DNA of 64,000 nt from Streptomyces coeruleorubidus (GTDB taxonomy: Bacteria; Actinomycetota; Actinomycetes; Streptomycetales; Streptomycetaceae). Of the stretch, positions 1-9,900 are shown one piece after another; the stretch's first letter is position 1; each line of letters opens with the position of its first letter. The notes beneath the pieces are model-generated. The model saw only the letters and a program-made list of their open reading frames with translations, searched no databases and was not told where the DNA came from. Made by a program: the position numbers and the translations under genes. Location: assembly GCF_028885415.1 (NCBI RefSeq), contig NZ_CP118527.1, positions 124,001 through 188,000 on the forward strand. The letters run 5' to 3'.

Positions 1-557
1 TCTACCGGCACGGCCGGGCCCCGCTGTTCGATCTGCCGGAGTTCATCGACCCGGGGGCGCGGCCGGAGATATTCGAGCGCATCATGCCGGTCATGCGGGC
101 CCTGACGCCCGAACTGGCGATGCGGGACGCCGGTGCCTATCTGCGTCTGCTGGCCGAGTCGCCCGTGGTGGCCGAGGGCCCGGTCGCGGTGACCGGCTAC
201 TGCATGGGGGCGCGCCTGTCGCTGCTCACGGCCGGGACCTACCCGGAGCGGGTCGCGGCCGCGGCCGGCTTCCACGGCGGGCGGCTGGCGACGGACACGC
301 CGGACAGTCCGCACCTGGTGGCCGGCAAGGTCACCGCGGAACTGTACTTCGGCCACGCCGACCAGGACCCCTCGCTGCCCCGGGAGCAGATCGAGCGCCT
401 GGAGGAGACCCTGACCGCGGCGGGCGTCCGCCACCGGTGCGAGGTGTACACCGGTGCGCCCCACGGTTTCACGCAGGCCGACACCGCGTCCTACCACAAG
501 GAGGCCGACGAGCGGCACTGGTCGGCCCTGCTCGACCTGCTGAAGCGCACATTCTGA
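1..557 (+). CDS. Dienelactone hydrolase family protein (5' truncated by window edge)
   Basis: This is the C-terminal part of an alpha/beta-hydrolase of the dienelactone hydrolase family; the frame is open from base 3, so the start lies outside the window. The nucleophile elbow GYCMGARL carries the family's catalytic Cys. The Asp (GHADQDPS) and His (APHGF) of the triad follow at the expected spacing. Family members hydrolyse dienelactones in aromatic degradation or act as general carboxyl-ester hydrolases in the cytoplasm; the substrate cannot be told from sequence. The gene ends at TGA 555-557 and is followed by a 120-bp gap before the MHYT gene. Confidence 0.85.
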   Translation, partial: YRHGRAPLFDLPEFIDPGARPEIFERIMPVMRALTPELAMRDAGAYLRLLAESPVVAEGPVAVTGYCMGARLSLLTAGTYPERVAAAAGFHGGRLATDTPDSPHLVAGKVTAELYFGHADQDPSLPREQIERLEETLTAAGVRHRCEVYTGAPHGFTQADTASYHKEADERHWSALLDLLKRTF

Positions 558-677
558 CCTCAATCGACTCCTGGTCAACAGAAGTTGGCGTCCTACCGAC
601 GGTAAGGGCTTGCTTTCCCGCGATCCCTGCGCGTAGACCTTGCTGAAAACCAGCCATGACTCGGGGGGAGTTGACTC

Positions 678-1532
678 ATGGACGGCACGGTCGACGGGTT
701 CCGCTACGGTGCGGTGACTCCAGTGGCGGCCTATCTGATGGCCTGTCTGGGAGGGCGCTGGGGCTGCGGTGCATCGTGCGCTCGCTGCTCGATACGCGGT
801 CGTGGAAGCCCGGCTGGCTGGCGTTAGGCGCCGCCTCCATCGGGTGCGGCATCTGGACGATGCACTTCATCGCCATGATCGGCTTCCACGTGGAGGAGAC
901 CCGGGTCCGTTATGACGCGGCCACGACGGTGCTCAGTCTCGTCGTGGCCGTCGCCGTTGTGGGCATCGGCGTGTTCATCGTCGGCTATCGCGGCACGGGC
1001 CGTGGCACCCTGGCGGTCGCGGGTGTCGTCACGGGACTGGGGTGGCGGCCATGCACTACCTGGGCATGGCGGCGATGCGGCTGCACGGCGACATCGGCTA
1101 CGACCCGGTCGGCGTCGTCCTGTCCGTGTTGATCGCCATCGCCGCCGCGACCGCCGCGCTGTGGTCGGCCGTCACGATCCGCGGCTTCCTGACGAGCCTC
1201 TGGGCGAGCCTGGTGATGGGCGTGGCGGTGTCCGGCATGCACTACACGGGCATGGCCGCCGTCAGCGTCCATGTGCACGACACGACCGGCGGGACGTGGG
1301 AGGGCGACTCGCCCCTGTCCCTGCTGCTGCCGATGCTGCTGGGGCCGGTCGTCTTCCTGCTGCTGGCCGGGGTCGTGGTCATGTTCGACCCGCTGCTGGT
1401 ACACGGCGAGCGCGCCGGGAACCGGGCCCCCGCTCCGCCCCCGGGCACCTCCGCCGGCGTCCGGGTGCCAACTCCATTCCCGCGCCGCGCTCTTCATGGC
1501 ACGACACGGACTCGCCCACCCGCGGCCGGTGA
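678..1532 (+). CDS. MHYT-domain integral membrane sensor protein (frameshifted)
   Basis: The product is a multi-pass membrane protein of the MHYT family, proposed in the literature to bind copper and sense a diatomic gas. MHYT-type motifs appear as WTMHFIAM (about base 855), AAMHYLGM (1042) and SGMHYTGM (about 1236), each inside hydrophobic helices. No GGDEF, EAL or kinase domain follows, so it is a sensor-only version. ATG 678 has a G-rich ribosome site just upstream (ggggggag). Reading frame changes near 750 and 1035, each explained by one lost G/C. The C-terminus is uncertain: the frame in use at 1400 runs into the next gene, so another lost base is likely near 1450-1490. The end given is a best guess. 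Confidence 0.7.
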
Positions 1533-1578
1533 ACGACCCGCCTGCGGACGGCTCGTAGATCATTGTTACGGTGCAGCG

Positions 1579-3068
1579 GTGTCTGACTCCTCACGCGATA
1601 CCGCCGAAGGCGCCGGCTGGGGCACCGACGAACGCGGCGCGTACCAGCAGCTGATGCCTCCGAAGGTCGAGAAGATCTCCTGGCTGGACCCGAAGATGCT
1701 GTGGGCCGCCCGCAACGGCGTGCTGGCCTCCTGGTTCGGGGACCCCACCGGCCGCACCCGCGGCCGGTGGGTGGCACAGCGTGCGGCCGCCGGCGCACCG
1801 GCCGACAAGGTGATCCGGCGCGACGACCCGGACCGGTTCTCCTTCCTGGTCATCGGCGACACCGGCGAGGGTGACGACCCCCAGTACGCCGTCGTGCCCG
1901 GCTTTCTGAAGACCGGTCAGGACACCCGCTTCGCCGTGCTGGCCAGTGACGTGATCTACCCGGTGGGCAGCGCGGACGACTACGACACCAAGTTCTTCCG
2001 CCCATACGGGACTACCAGGCGCCGATCTACGCGATACCCGGCAACCACGACTGGTACGAGGACCTCGGCGGCTTCATGCGCGTCTTCTGCGACGACCCCT
2101 CCGCTGCCGCCCGAGCCCCGCCGCGTCCCCTGACCCGGGCCTGGCTGCGGTCCCTGCTGTGGCACCGGCCGCGTCCGGACGACGGTCAACGCCTCGCCGA
2201 GGCCCGCGCGTTGCGGTCCGCCCCCGCCCAGCAGGCCGTCCAGCCGGGCCCGTACTGGGCGATCGACGCCGGACCCGTGCGGATCATAGGCATCGACACG
2301 GGCCTGGGCACCCTCGACGCCGAACAGGGCGCCTGGCTGCGCGAGGTCTCCCAGGGACCCCGCCCGAAGATCCTGGTCACCGGGTCGCCCCTGTACGTGG
2401 ACGGCAGGCACGAGCCGTGCGCCATCGAAGGGGCGGCGCCGTCGACGACATAGTCCGCGACCCGGCGCACCACTACGTGCGGCGATCGGCGGCGACATCC
2501 ACAACTACCAGCGCTACCCGGTCCGGTTGGACGACGGACGTACCCTCCAGTACGTGGTCGCCGGCGGCGGCGGGGCGTTCATGCACGCCACCCACACCAT
2601 CCCCGCGTCAACGTCGCGAACGTGACCGAGCGGGACTTCCGCTGCTATCCGCTGCGCGGCGACTCCCTCGCCTTTCTACAGCCGGCTCTACGGCCGCCGC
2701 CTGCGCTTGCCCGCTTCTTCACGCTCACCGAGGCGGAGGCGACGGCCGTGATCGCCGAGCGCCTGGGCATCCCGCCGACCCGTGTCCCGGGCGCGGCCAC
2801 CCGCGTCACCCGGCGCGTCCGGTGGTCGCCGGGCTGCTCGGACCGGCCGCCGCGACCGGGCCAAGCGGTTCCGGCTGCCCGTGCGCAAGATCTACACGTC
2901 GCTGTTCTCGCCGAGCTCGGCACCTACAGCCCGCCGTTCTTCAAGTGCTTCCTGCGCCTGGACGTCTCCCCGGAGGCGGTCCGGCTGCGCTGCTACGCGG
3001 CCACCGGCAACCGCGCGCAGGAACTCGCCCCGCCGGTCGAGGACGAGGTGACGATCCCGCTGCGCTGA
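1579..3068 (+). CDS. Metallophosphoesterase (calcineurin-like), multiply frameshifted
   Basis: Conserved metallophosphoesterase metal-binding blocks occur in order but in different frames: GDTGEGD at about residue 93, GNHDWYEDL near base 2045 and GDIHNYQRYP near 2490. The family hydrolyses phosphomono- or diesters with a dinuclear metal centre; substrate unknown. GTG 1579 is chosen because the conserved N-terminus starts there. There is no signal peptide. The protein continues through at least five frame changes (about 2005, 2437, 2478, 2610, 2680), consistent with single-base losses plus one inserted T near 2677. It would be roughly 490 residues if repaired. Alternatively it is a true decaying pseudogene, but the residues stay conserved across every break. 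Confidence 0.75.
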
Positions 3069-3138
3069 CCCGGTGACGCCGCCCCTGACGCAGCGGGAAC
3101 AGCACGGGCCGCTACCGGGTTGGCACAGCCATACACCA

Positions 3139-3150
3139 TTGAACATTCAA
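3139..3150. promoter_or_regulatory. Inverted repeat TTGAA-CA-TTCAA upstream of flavin monooxygenase
   Basis: A perfect 5-bp inverted repeat with a 2-base centre lies 13 bp upstream of the GTG at 3164 in an AT-rich patch of an otherwise GC-rich gap. The position fits a repressor operator over the leader or start of transcription. No regulator gene is adjacent, so the binding protein is unknown. Confidence 0.35.
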
Positions 3151-3163
3151 CGATGGAGCGCCC

Positions 3164-4191
3164 GTGCCACCGACCCCACGACCGCTGCGCAAACTGGGCT
3201 TCCTGACGATCGGGCTGTTCGACGAGGCGGATCCGCGGCGCGGCCACGAGTCGACGCTGGAGATCATCGAGCTGGGCGAGCGGCTCGGCTTCGACAGCGC
3301 GTGGGTGCGCCATCGCCATCTCCAGTACGGCATCTCCTCCCCCGTCGCCGTCCTGTCCGCGGCCTCGCAGCGCACCGCCGCATCGAACTCGGCACCGCTG
3401 TCACCCCGCTCGGCTGGGAGAACCCGCTGCGCCTCGCCGAGGACCTGGCCACCGTCGACCTGCTGTCCGGGGGCCGGCTCAATCCGGGCGTCAGCGTGGG
3501 CCCGCCGATGCACTTCGACCAGGTCAAGGGCGCGCTCTACCCGGACACGGCCGATGCCGAGGACTTCGGCCACGGGCGGGTGGAGCGGCTGCTGGACTTC
3601 GTGCGGGGCAAGCCGGCGACGGACTTCAGCGGGACGGAAGGGTTCGAGACCTTCTCCGACCAAGTACAGCCCCACTCCCCCGGCCTGGGCCGCCGCATGT
3701 GGTACGGCGGCGGCAGCCTGCGGTCGTCCCGGTGGGCCGGCGAGCACGGCATGAACCTCCTCACCAGCAGCGTCGTGAAGGCCGAAGGCCCCGACGGGCC
3801 CCACGACTTCGCGCAGATCCAGCTCTCCCACATCCGGGCCTTCCGGGCCGCCCACCCCGACGGCGATGCCGCCCGCGTCTCGCAGGGCCTCGTCGTCATC
3901 CCCACGGACTCCGCCTCACCCGAGCAGCGCGCCCGCTACGAGAAGTACTCCGCCGAGCGCACTCCCCGTACAGCCACACCACAGGGCCCGGCCCGGCTGC
4001 TGTTCGCGCCGGACCTGGTGGGCACCTCGGAGGAGATCGCCGAACGGCTGCACGCGCACGCCGCGTTCGGGGAGGTGGACGAGGTCGCGTTCGCGCTGCC
4101 GTTCACCTTCGAGCACGAGGACTACGTCCAGATCCTCACCGACATGGCGACCGGGCTCGGCCCGGCGCTGGGGTGGCGACCGGGCGCGTAG
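3164..4191 (+). CDS. LLM-class flavin-dependent monooxygenase (luciferase-like)
   Basis: This is a bacterial-luciferase-like TIM-barrel monooxygenase that would use reduced FMN or F420. Family signatures include LGFLTIGLFDEADPRRGHES at the N-terminus, the ELGTAVTPLGWENPLRLAEDL segment and the LNPGVSVGPP region that lines the flavin site. GTG 3164 has GGAG 5 bp upstream. The frame changes once, near 3370-3395, where a base is missing just before the IELGTAVTP block. The repaired length of about 343 residues is normal for the family. The substrate is not predictable. The gene stands alone, with an inverted repeat in its leader. Confidence 0.8.
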
Positions 4192-4241
4192 GCCTCCGGC
4201 GGAACAGTGCGGCCGGGAGGCGGGGCGTGTCCGGCGGGTCA

Positions 4242-4422
4242 GGTTACCCGGAAGGCGGCACATCCCGGCCCACCGGGTCACCCCGGGTGCGACGCACCCC
4301 CGGCAGAGGAGGTCACCCCAGGAGCGGCGCACCCCCGCCGGACCAGGCCACCCCAGATGCGGCCCACCCCCGGCAGACGAAGTCACCCGGAGGCGGCGCG
4401 CTGGAGACCGTCGACGCCGACC
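4242..4422. repeat. Tandem array of degenerate 35-bp repeats
   Basis: Five units begin at 4242, 4276, 4311, 4346 and 4381 with spacings of 34, 35, 35 and 35 bp. Each starts with a (G/A)GT(C/T)ACCC-type box, followed by a G(C)GGCGCACCCCCGGC-like core. The unit at 4276 contains a perfect 7-bp dyad, GGGTGCG-A-CGCACCC; the others keep parts of it. Since 35 is not a multiple of three, the array does not encode a peptide repeat. It lies between convergent genes (monooxygenase end 4191, dioxygenase end 4782). Confidence 0.65.
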
Positions 4423-4765
4423 GGGTCACCCGGCAGCCACCGACCCATGGAAGGGGACGGGTCGGGAGTGTCCGCCCGCAGCGGTTGGCGCGTCAACGGG
4501 GAGTCAGTCGGCATCCGACCCCATCGCGCCGTTCCGAGGACGAACACCCCGGGCGCGGCCCCGCCCCACAACCACCGCGAAGTCGCCAATCGCACCCGGC
4601 GCCCCGGGTCGCCCCGGAGGCGCCGCCCGCCTCCCCGGCCCAGGAGCAGACCGCCGCGGAGTCCCAGGCGGCTTCCCGGAGAAGGCCGTGGCGTCCGACT
4701 CGCCCCGTGCGGCGTACCCCGGCCGGACCAGGTCGCCCCGGAAACGGCGCATCCCCGGCCGACCC
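4423..4765. repeat. Diverged 35-bp repeat copies with spacer sequence
   Basis: More copies of the same family occur at 4607 (ggtcgccccggagg...), 4697-4730 and 4731-4765. The last two are again 34-35 bp apart. The stretch between 4440 and 4600 shows no convincing gene or repeat; open frames across it are long in several phases at once, as expected from base composition alone. With the first array, this makes a roughly 525-bp repeat island filling the whole gap between two convergent genes. Confidence 0.5.
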
Positions 4766-4781
4766 GCCGACCCCGCACAGG

Positions 4782-5755
4782 TCACCAGCGCCCGGGTGCC
4801 GTCCCGGTGATCGGCTCCGACGCCCTGCCGTCCACCCCGACGGGCACGTCCCCGGCGAGCATCACCCGGTGCATGATCCGCGGATGGTCGAGGTGCGCGG
4901 TGTCGCCGGGAGCCAGATGCATCGTCGCGCGGTTGTCCCAGAACGCCACGCTGCCCGGCTCCCAGCGGAACCGGACCGTGTACTCGGGCCGGACAGCCTG
5001 CTCCAGCAGCATCTCCAGGATCGCGCCGCTCTCGGGCCGGGAGAGGCCGGCGATCTGCTCGACGTAGTAGCCGTTGACGTAGAGAATCCGCTCGCCCGTC
5101 TCCGGGTGGACCCGCACCAACGGGTGCAGCGAGGCGACCTGACGGTCCAGCAGGTGCCGGACGTACGCGTCGTCACCGGGCCGGGGCTGATAGCCGACGC
5201 CGAGCCGGTGCTCGGCCCGCAGGCCGTCGACGAACTCCCGCAGCGGCGCGGAGAGCCCGGCGTACGCCGCGGCGAGGTTCGACCAGGTGGTGTCGCCGCC
5301 GTAGGGCGGCACGGTCTCGGCGCGCAGGATCGTCGCGGCGGGCGGATCGACGCGGGCGCCGTGGTCGCAGTGCCAGCCGCGCAGCAGGGTGTGGCGGCGG
5401 CGCCGCAGCCACTCGTCGTGCTCCATGCCGAACCGCCCGCCCAGCTCCAGCCGGTCGGCGGTCGTCTCGATCTCGGGGAAGTCCGGCGGCGAGGCCTTCC
5501 CCCGCCGCGGCAGCACGACCGGTTCCCCGAAGCGCCGCGCGAACGCCACATGCCCGGCGTGGTCCAGCCGCTGCCCTCGAAGAACACCACCTTCCAACGG
5601 AGCACCGCCGCCCTGATCGCGGCGACCACGGCGTCGTCGAGGTCCGCGGCCAGGTCGACGCCGCCGATCTCGGCGCCGATGTGCCCGGCGACCGGCTGCA
5701 CCTCCACCCCGGCGTCCCGCACCGCCTCGTCCGTCATCGGGCTGTCCGTCGTCAT
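4782..5755 (-). CDS. TauD/TfdA-family Fe(II)/2-oxoglutarate dioxygenase (frameshifted)
   Basis: The product is a non-heme iron dioxygenase of the taurine/2,4-D dioxygenase family. It has the N-terminal IGAEIGGVDL block, the HxD iron ligands as WHCDHGAR, the WDNRATMHLA block and the distal His/Arg in RIMHRVMLAGD. The family decarboxylates 2-oxoglutarate while hydroxylating the substrate, often releasing sulfite from sulfonates; the substrate here is unknown. ATG 5755 is preferred over GTG 5761 because GGAG lies 5 bp before it. One frame change near 5570 (about residue 62) fits one missing base. It is divergent from no obvious partner and its 3' end abuts the repeat island. Confidence 0.8.
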
Positions 5756-5843
5756 GCGCACTCCGCTGGTCGTGGGCGTGGTCGTGCCTTCCGGAAGATC
5801 GTGACAGCGATCCCCGTCCGGGGCGACACCGCACCAGCGCCCC

Positions 5844-7388
5844 TCACACCTGGAACTCCCGGATCATGGTGTTCCGGAACACCGCCCTCCCGTCGACCGT
5901 GAACAGCGCGAGTCCGGTGTCGATCAGGTACGGGAAGACCGCCGACGCGTGCGCGTACCGGCCGTCGTCGAGGAACAGCTCCACGGATGTGCGGTCGACC
6001 AGGATGCGGAGACTCACCGTGCGCCGGGCCGGGTCGAAGGGGCTCCGGCTCTCCTGCCATCTGCCCGACAGGTCGGGTGACACGGTGGGGCGGCGGTTGA
6101 GGTAGGCGTAGTCGCGGTGGACGCCGGCGTCGATGTGCCGGACGCCGTCCGGGGAGCGCCGCAGTTGCACTCCCGCGCCCGTGAGCTGGTCCCAGGTGAT
6201 CTCGCAGGTCAGTTCGTAGGCGGTGCCCCGGTAGTCGAGGACGCGGGTGCCCTCGACCACCAGGTCGCCGAGCGGCACCGTGCGGGAGACGTACCGGTCG
6301 AGCGCGGCGACCGGCCGGGACGCAAGGTGGTACGTGCCGTCGGCCGCGCGCTGCAGCGTGATCTCGCGGACGATCGAGTCGGTGCCGTTGAAGCCGTCGC
6401 TGTCGATGGTGGGCGTGATGTGGGCGTAGTCCCAGTTGTTCAGCCAGCCGATCGCGTAGCGCGTCCGCTCGTCGACGGCGCCGTCCGCCGTCCGCTTCTC
6501 GAAGGTGACGGCCCCGTACCAGTCCCAGCCGTGGTCGAGCCACTGCGGCTCTTCGGCGTCGGCCGTGAAGGCGCTGCCGTCGAAGGAGCCGGTCCAGTAC
6601 GCGTACGTGTTGGGCAGCCCGGCTCCCTTGCCGTTGGCGCTCACCCCGAGCACCCACTTGGCCGTGCCGTCCGCGGCGCGGATCCGGAACAGGTCCGGGC
6701 ACTCCAGCACGCCGATCCCGCTCCTGACGAAGCCGCCCACGTACGTCCAGGACTTGAGGTCGGCGGAGTGGTAGAAGCCCACCTTGTCGTTCTCGGCGAG
6801 GGTCATCACCCACCGGCCGCGTTCCTCGTCGCGGATCACCTTCGGGTCGCGGAAGTCGCGCACGCCCGGGTTGGGCAGCACCGGGTCGGTGCCGTGCGGG
6901 GTGAACGTCCGGCCGCCGTCGGTGGAGTAGTACAGGTACTGCGCCTGGTCGCTCGGACCATCGTGCGGCGACATCGTGGCCAGGACGACGACTGCTCCCG
7001 CCCCGAAGCCCGCCGTGTTCTCCGTGTCGACCACCGCCGAGCCCGACCAGACATCGCCGTTGGGGGTGGTGTCCTTGGGCACGGCGATCCCCCGGTCGGT
7101 GAAGGAGACCAGGTCGGTGCTGGTGGCCAGCCGCCAGGCGGTGCCGATCGCGCCGGACAGATAGTCGGCGTTGTGCAGGTAGTAGTAGTGATACGCGCCG
7201 TCGATCCAGACCGGACGCTGCGGGTCGTTCTTCCACTGCTCGGGGACGGTGAAGTGGTAGGCCGCGCGGTAGCTCGCACAGCCGTTCCGGGGCCTGGCCG
7301 CGGCCGGGCCCGCCGCGGCGGGCAGCAACGCGCCGGCCGTGCCCACGGCCGACCCGGCGAACAGGGCTCTCCTCGTGATCCCGCGCAT
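5844..7388 (-). CDS. Secreted GH32 fructan hydrolase (levanase / levan fructotransferase type)
   Basis: This intact gene encodes an approximately 514-residue exported glycoside hydrolase family 32 enzyme. The Tat-like leader reads RGITRRALFAGSAVG followed by a hydrophobic stretch. The five-blade propeller carries the nucleophile Asp in WKNDPQRP, the transition-state Asp in FRDPKVI and the acid/base Glu in ECPDLF; a C-terminal beta-sandwich follows. The NDPQRP form, rather than NDPNG, resembles levan-acting GH32 enzymes, which is an inference. ATG 7388 is chosen because the twin-arginine leader starts there; the open frame extends further upstream without supporting features. It is transcribed divergently from the ABC operon and shares its operators. 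It would degrade levan or inulin outside the cell. Confidence 0.85.
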   Translation of the reverse strand: MRGITRRALFAGSAVGTAGALLPAAAGPAAARPRNGCASYRAAYHFTVPEQWKNDPQRPVWIDGAYHYYYLHNADYLSGAIGTAWRLATSTDLVSFTDRGIAVPKDTTPNGDVWSGSAVVDTENTAGFGAGAVVVLATMSPHDGPSDQAQYLYYSTDGGRTFTPHGTDPVLPNPGVRDFRDPKVIRDEERGRWVMTLAENDKVGFYHSADLKSWTYVGGFVRSGIGVLECPDLFRIRAADGTAKWVLGVSANGKGAGLPNTYAYWTGSFDGSAFTADAEEPQWLDHGWDWYGAVTFEKRTADGAVDERTRYAIGWLNNWDYAHITPTIDSDGFNGTDSIVREITLQRAADGTYHLASRPVAALDRYVSRTVPLGDLVVEGTRVLDYRGTAYELTCEITWDQLTGAGVQLRRSPDGVRHIDAGVHRDYAYLNRRPTVSPDLSGRWQESRSPFDPARRTVSLRILVDRTSVELFLDDGRYAHASAVFPYLIDTGLALFTVDGRAVFRNTMIREFQV

Positions 7389-7444
7389 CACACCTGGTTC
7401 CTCTCGTCGGAAACGGTGGCTCATGTGCATCAGGACTGTGGGAC

Positions 7445-7456
7445 CTAACTCGTTAA
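7445..7456. promoter_or_regulatory. LacI-type operator half (CTAACTCGTTAA)
   Basis: This site resembles the reverse complement of the palindrome at 7526-7539, with one central base missing (CTAACTCGT-TAA against CTAACTCGTGTTAG). It lies 57 bp upstream of the secreted GH32 start, next to a TTGACC hexamer on the minus strand (7463-7458). It is the second of two similar sites flanking the divergent promoters, as expected for a LacI-family repressor. Confidence 0.5.
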
Positions 7457-7477
7457 AGGTCAAGCGGTCGCGCGGTC

Positions 7478-7506
7478 TTGACACGTCTGGGCGGCGCTCA
7501 CATCAT
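7478..7506 (+). promoter_or_regulatory. Probable promoter of the fructan ABC operon
   Basis: TTGACA at 7478-7483 matches the -35 consensus exactly. CATCAT at 7501-7506 follows after 17 bp as a 4-of-6 match to the -10 box. The palindromic operator at 7526-7539 lies just downstream of the predicted start of transcription, so a bound repressor would block elongation or open-complex formation. Confidence 0.6.
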
Positions 7507-7525
7507 CTGGGGCATCAGTCCTCGA

Positions 7526-7539
7526 CTAACACGAGTTAG
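7526..7539. promoter_or_regulatory. LacI-type palindromic operator CTAACACGAGTTAG
   Basis: The 14-bp site is symmetric except for its central bases (CTAAC-AC-GA-GTTAG) and has the central CG typical of LacI-family operators. It ends 8 bp before the ATG at 7548. The LacI-family gene at the other end of the cluster is the obvious candidate regulator. Confidence 0.6.
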
Positions 7540-7547
7540 GCCCCACG

Positions 7548-8951
7548 ATGACCGACTCGCACCTCACCCGCCGCACCCTGTTGCGGTACGGCGCCTACGG
7601 CGCGGGGGCCGCCGCCCTGGGCGGCACCGCCGCGAGCTGGGACCGGCTCACCGGAGCCGACATCCCCGGCCGTGACGACGGCTCCCTCGTCGTCGCCACC
7701 CTGGGCCCCGCCTACGGGCCGGAGGCCATCCGCACGCTGCGCGCGAGGGCTTCCGCGAGCTGCACCCCGACATCAAGCTCCAGATCAACGCCGTGCAGGC
7801 CGTGGACTGGTCGGACTTCTTCGCGAAGATCCTCACGCAGGTGGCCGCGGGCACCGCCCCGGACCTGGTGTACGTGGCCACCGAGGGCGTGCAGTTGTTC
7901 GCGCAGCGGCTCGGCGTGGCCCTGGACAAGTGGGTGAAGCGGGACGCGGCCGAGCTGAAGGAGTACTTCGCCGACGTCCACCCGTCGCTGGTGGAGTCGA
8001 TGATGTACGAGGGCAGCCTCTACCAGCTGCCGGTGGAGTTCAACGCGGCCGACATGTACCTCAACCGCCAGGTGCTGCGGCGGGCCGGGGCACAGTACCC
8101 GCCGGCCGACTGGACCCGCGACGACTTCACGTCGCTGCTGCGGGACATGAAGCAGGCCAGCGGCTCGCGCTTCACGCCCTACTTCTGGACCAACCGGCTG
8201 TGGGGCGGTGTGGTGCCCTGGCTGTTCGCCAACGGCACCAATCTGCTCGCGGAGTCCAAGGCGCCCGGCGGCGAGTGGCTGTGGGACTCCTTCTACCCGG
8301 CCGGCCAACGCAGGGGCCGCGGCGGCGGCTACCGGTGGACGACACCGCAGGCCACGCACGACCGGGTGGAGGAGGTCTACGACTATCTCGCCTCGCTCGT
8401 GCGGGACGGCCTGTGCACGCGCCCCGAGGGCGGCAACGGCCAGAACCTCATCGGCGTGTTCTCCACCGGCCGGGTCGGCGTCACCCCGGCGGGCGGCTTC
8501 TGGGCGGGCGGCCTGCATCTGGCGGGGATGGAGCGGGACGGGTTCGACGTGCAGTACTTCCCGCGCTGGCGCACCCAGCGCATGCAGTACGGCGCGGCGG
8601 GCTACGCGCTGCTGCGCACCTCGAAGCGGCAGGAAGAGGCCTGGGAGTTCATCAAGTACGCGGCCCGCAAGGACACCCTGACCCAGCTGTTCACGACGAA
8701 CCAGACCACCCCGGCCCGCCGCTCGATGCTGACCGCCGGCCGCTACGAGGAGACCGGCCCGCCGCACTGGCAGGTCTTCTACGACACCCTCGACCGACAC
8801 GGGACCGATCCCGGCGCCGCCGCAGGTCGCCGAGGTCGAGCAGCTGCTGCTCAAGCACACCGGCACGGCCCTGGCCTCCTCACGCTCGGTGCGTCCCGCG
8901 CTGCGCCGGTTGCAGGGCGACCTGGAGAAGGCCATGGAGCGTGACGCATGA
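7548..8951 (+). CDS. ABC transporter extracellular sugar-binding protein (frameshifted)
   Basis: The family-1 solute-binding protein starts with a Tat-like leader (LTRRTLLRYGAYGAGAAALGG). It continues with typical binding-protein blocks such as LYQLPVEFNAADMYLNR, WTRDDFTSLLRDMK and a C-terminal EEAWEFIKYAA. It would capture fructan oligosaccharides at the cell surface for the two permeases that follow. The frame changes near 7742 and near 8808. Its TGA overlaps the next gene's ATG (ATGA at 8948-8951), showing translational coupling. No transporter ATPase lies in the cluster; streptomycetes commonly use a shared MsiK ATPase encoded elsewhere, which is an inference here. Confidence 0.8.
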
Positions 8952-9900
8952 CGAACACCCAGATACCGCCCGCGCGAGCCGAACGGCCGAAGGCCCCGCC
9001 CGCCAAGGACGCACCGCGTCCCTCGGCCCGCGACCGCGGCACCCGGCTGCTGGCCACGCTGTTCCTGGCCCCGACGATCGTCGGCATCGTCGTCTTCACG
9101 GTCGTCCCCATCGTCGGCTCGTGGTGCTGAGCCTCTTCCATTGGAACGTGATCGACGAACCGCGCTTCGCCGGCGGCTCCAACTACGGCGCGGTGTTCGG
9201 CGACGAGACCGTGCTGGTGTCCTTCCGCAACACCCTCGTCTTCATGGTGTTCGCGGTGGCGCTGCAACTGCTCGTCGCGCTGGCGCTCGCGCTGACCCTG
9301 AACGGGCGGATGCCCGTGTGGCTGCGGTCGGTGTTCCGCTCGGCGTTCTTCTTCCCGCTGGTGCTGTCCGCCGCGTCGATCTCGTGGTGATGATACCTGT
9401 TCAACCAGGACTTCGGGGTGGTCAACTGGCTGCTCGGTTTCGTCGGGATCGCGCCGGTGCCGTGGCTGACGTCGGAGAACGCGGCGATGACGACCGTGGT
9501 CCTGGTCTACGTCTGGCAGCAGTTCGGCTTCTCGTTCCTGCTGTTCGTCGGCGGCCTGAACAACATCCCGAAGGAGATCCACGAGGCCGCCGCCCTGGAC
9601 GGCGCGACCGGCCTGCGCAAGCACCTCACCGTCACGCTGCCGCTGCTGTCGCCGACGCTGCTGGTCGCCTCGGTGGTCGGCATCATCAACGCCCTCCAGG
9701 TCTTCGAGCAGCCGTACGTCCTGACCAACGGCGGTCCCGGCGACTCGACCCGCACGGTCGTGATGGTGATCTACGAGACCGCGTTCGAGCAGCTCCGCTT
9801 CGGTGAGGCCTCCGCGGTGGGTGTGCTGCTGTTCGTGCTGATCATGGCGGTCACGGCCCTCCAGTTCCGGCTCAGCCGGCGTTTCGTCCACTACCAGTGA
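8948..9900 (+). CDS. ABC sugar transporter permease, MalF type (frameshifted)
   Basis: This is an inner-membrane permease of the binding-protein-dependent family. Its first helix is LFLAPTIVGIVVFTVVPIVGS, and the cytoplasmic EAA loop reads IHEAAALDGATGLRKHLTVT, the docking site for the ATPase. The gene overlaps the binding-protein stop by 4 bp. Frame changes lie near 9120 (stop right after PIVGS) and near 9385 (stop after SAASIS), both consistent with small base losses. The repaired length of about 318 residues is normal. It would form a heterodimeric channel with the next permease. Confidence 0.8.

Noticed and set aside
4242..4422. A CRISPR array
   Set aside because: The 35-bp units are directly adjacent without unique spacers, are degenerate, and no cas gene is present.
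3699..5804. A 701-codon plus-strand frame across the 35-bp repeats
   Set aside because: It runs out of frame through the monooxygenase, across repeats of non-triplet length, and antisense to the dioxygenase. It has no conserved motif.
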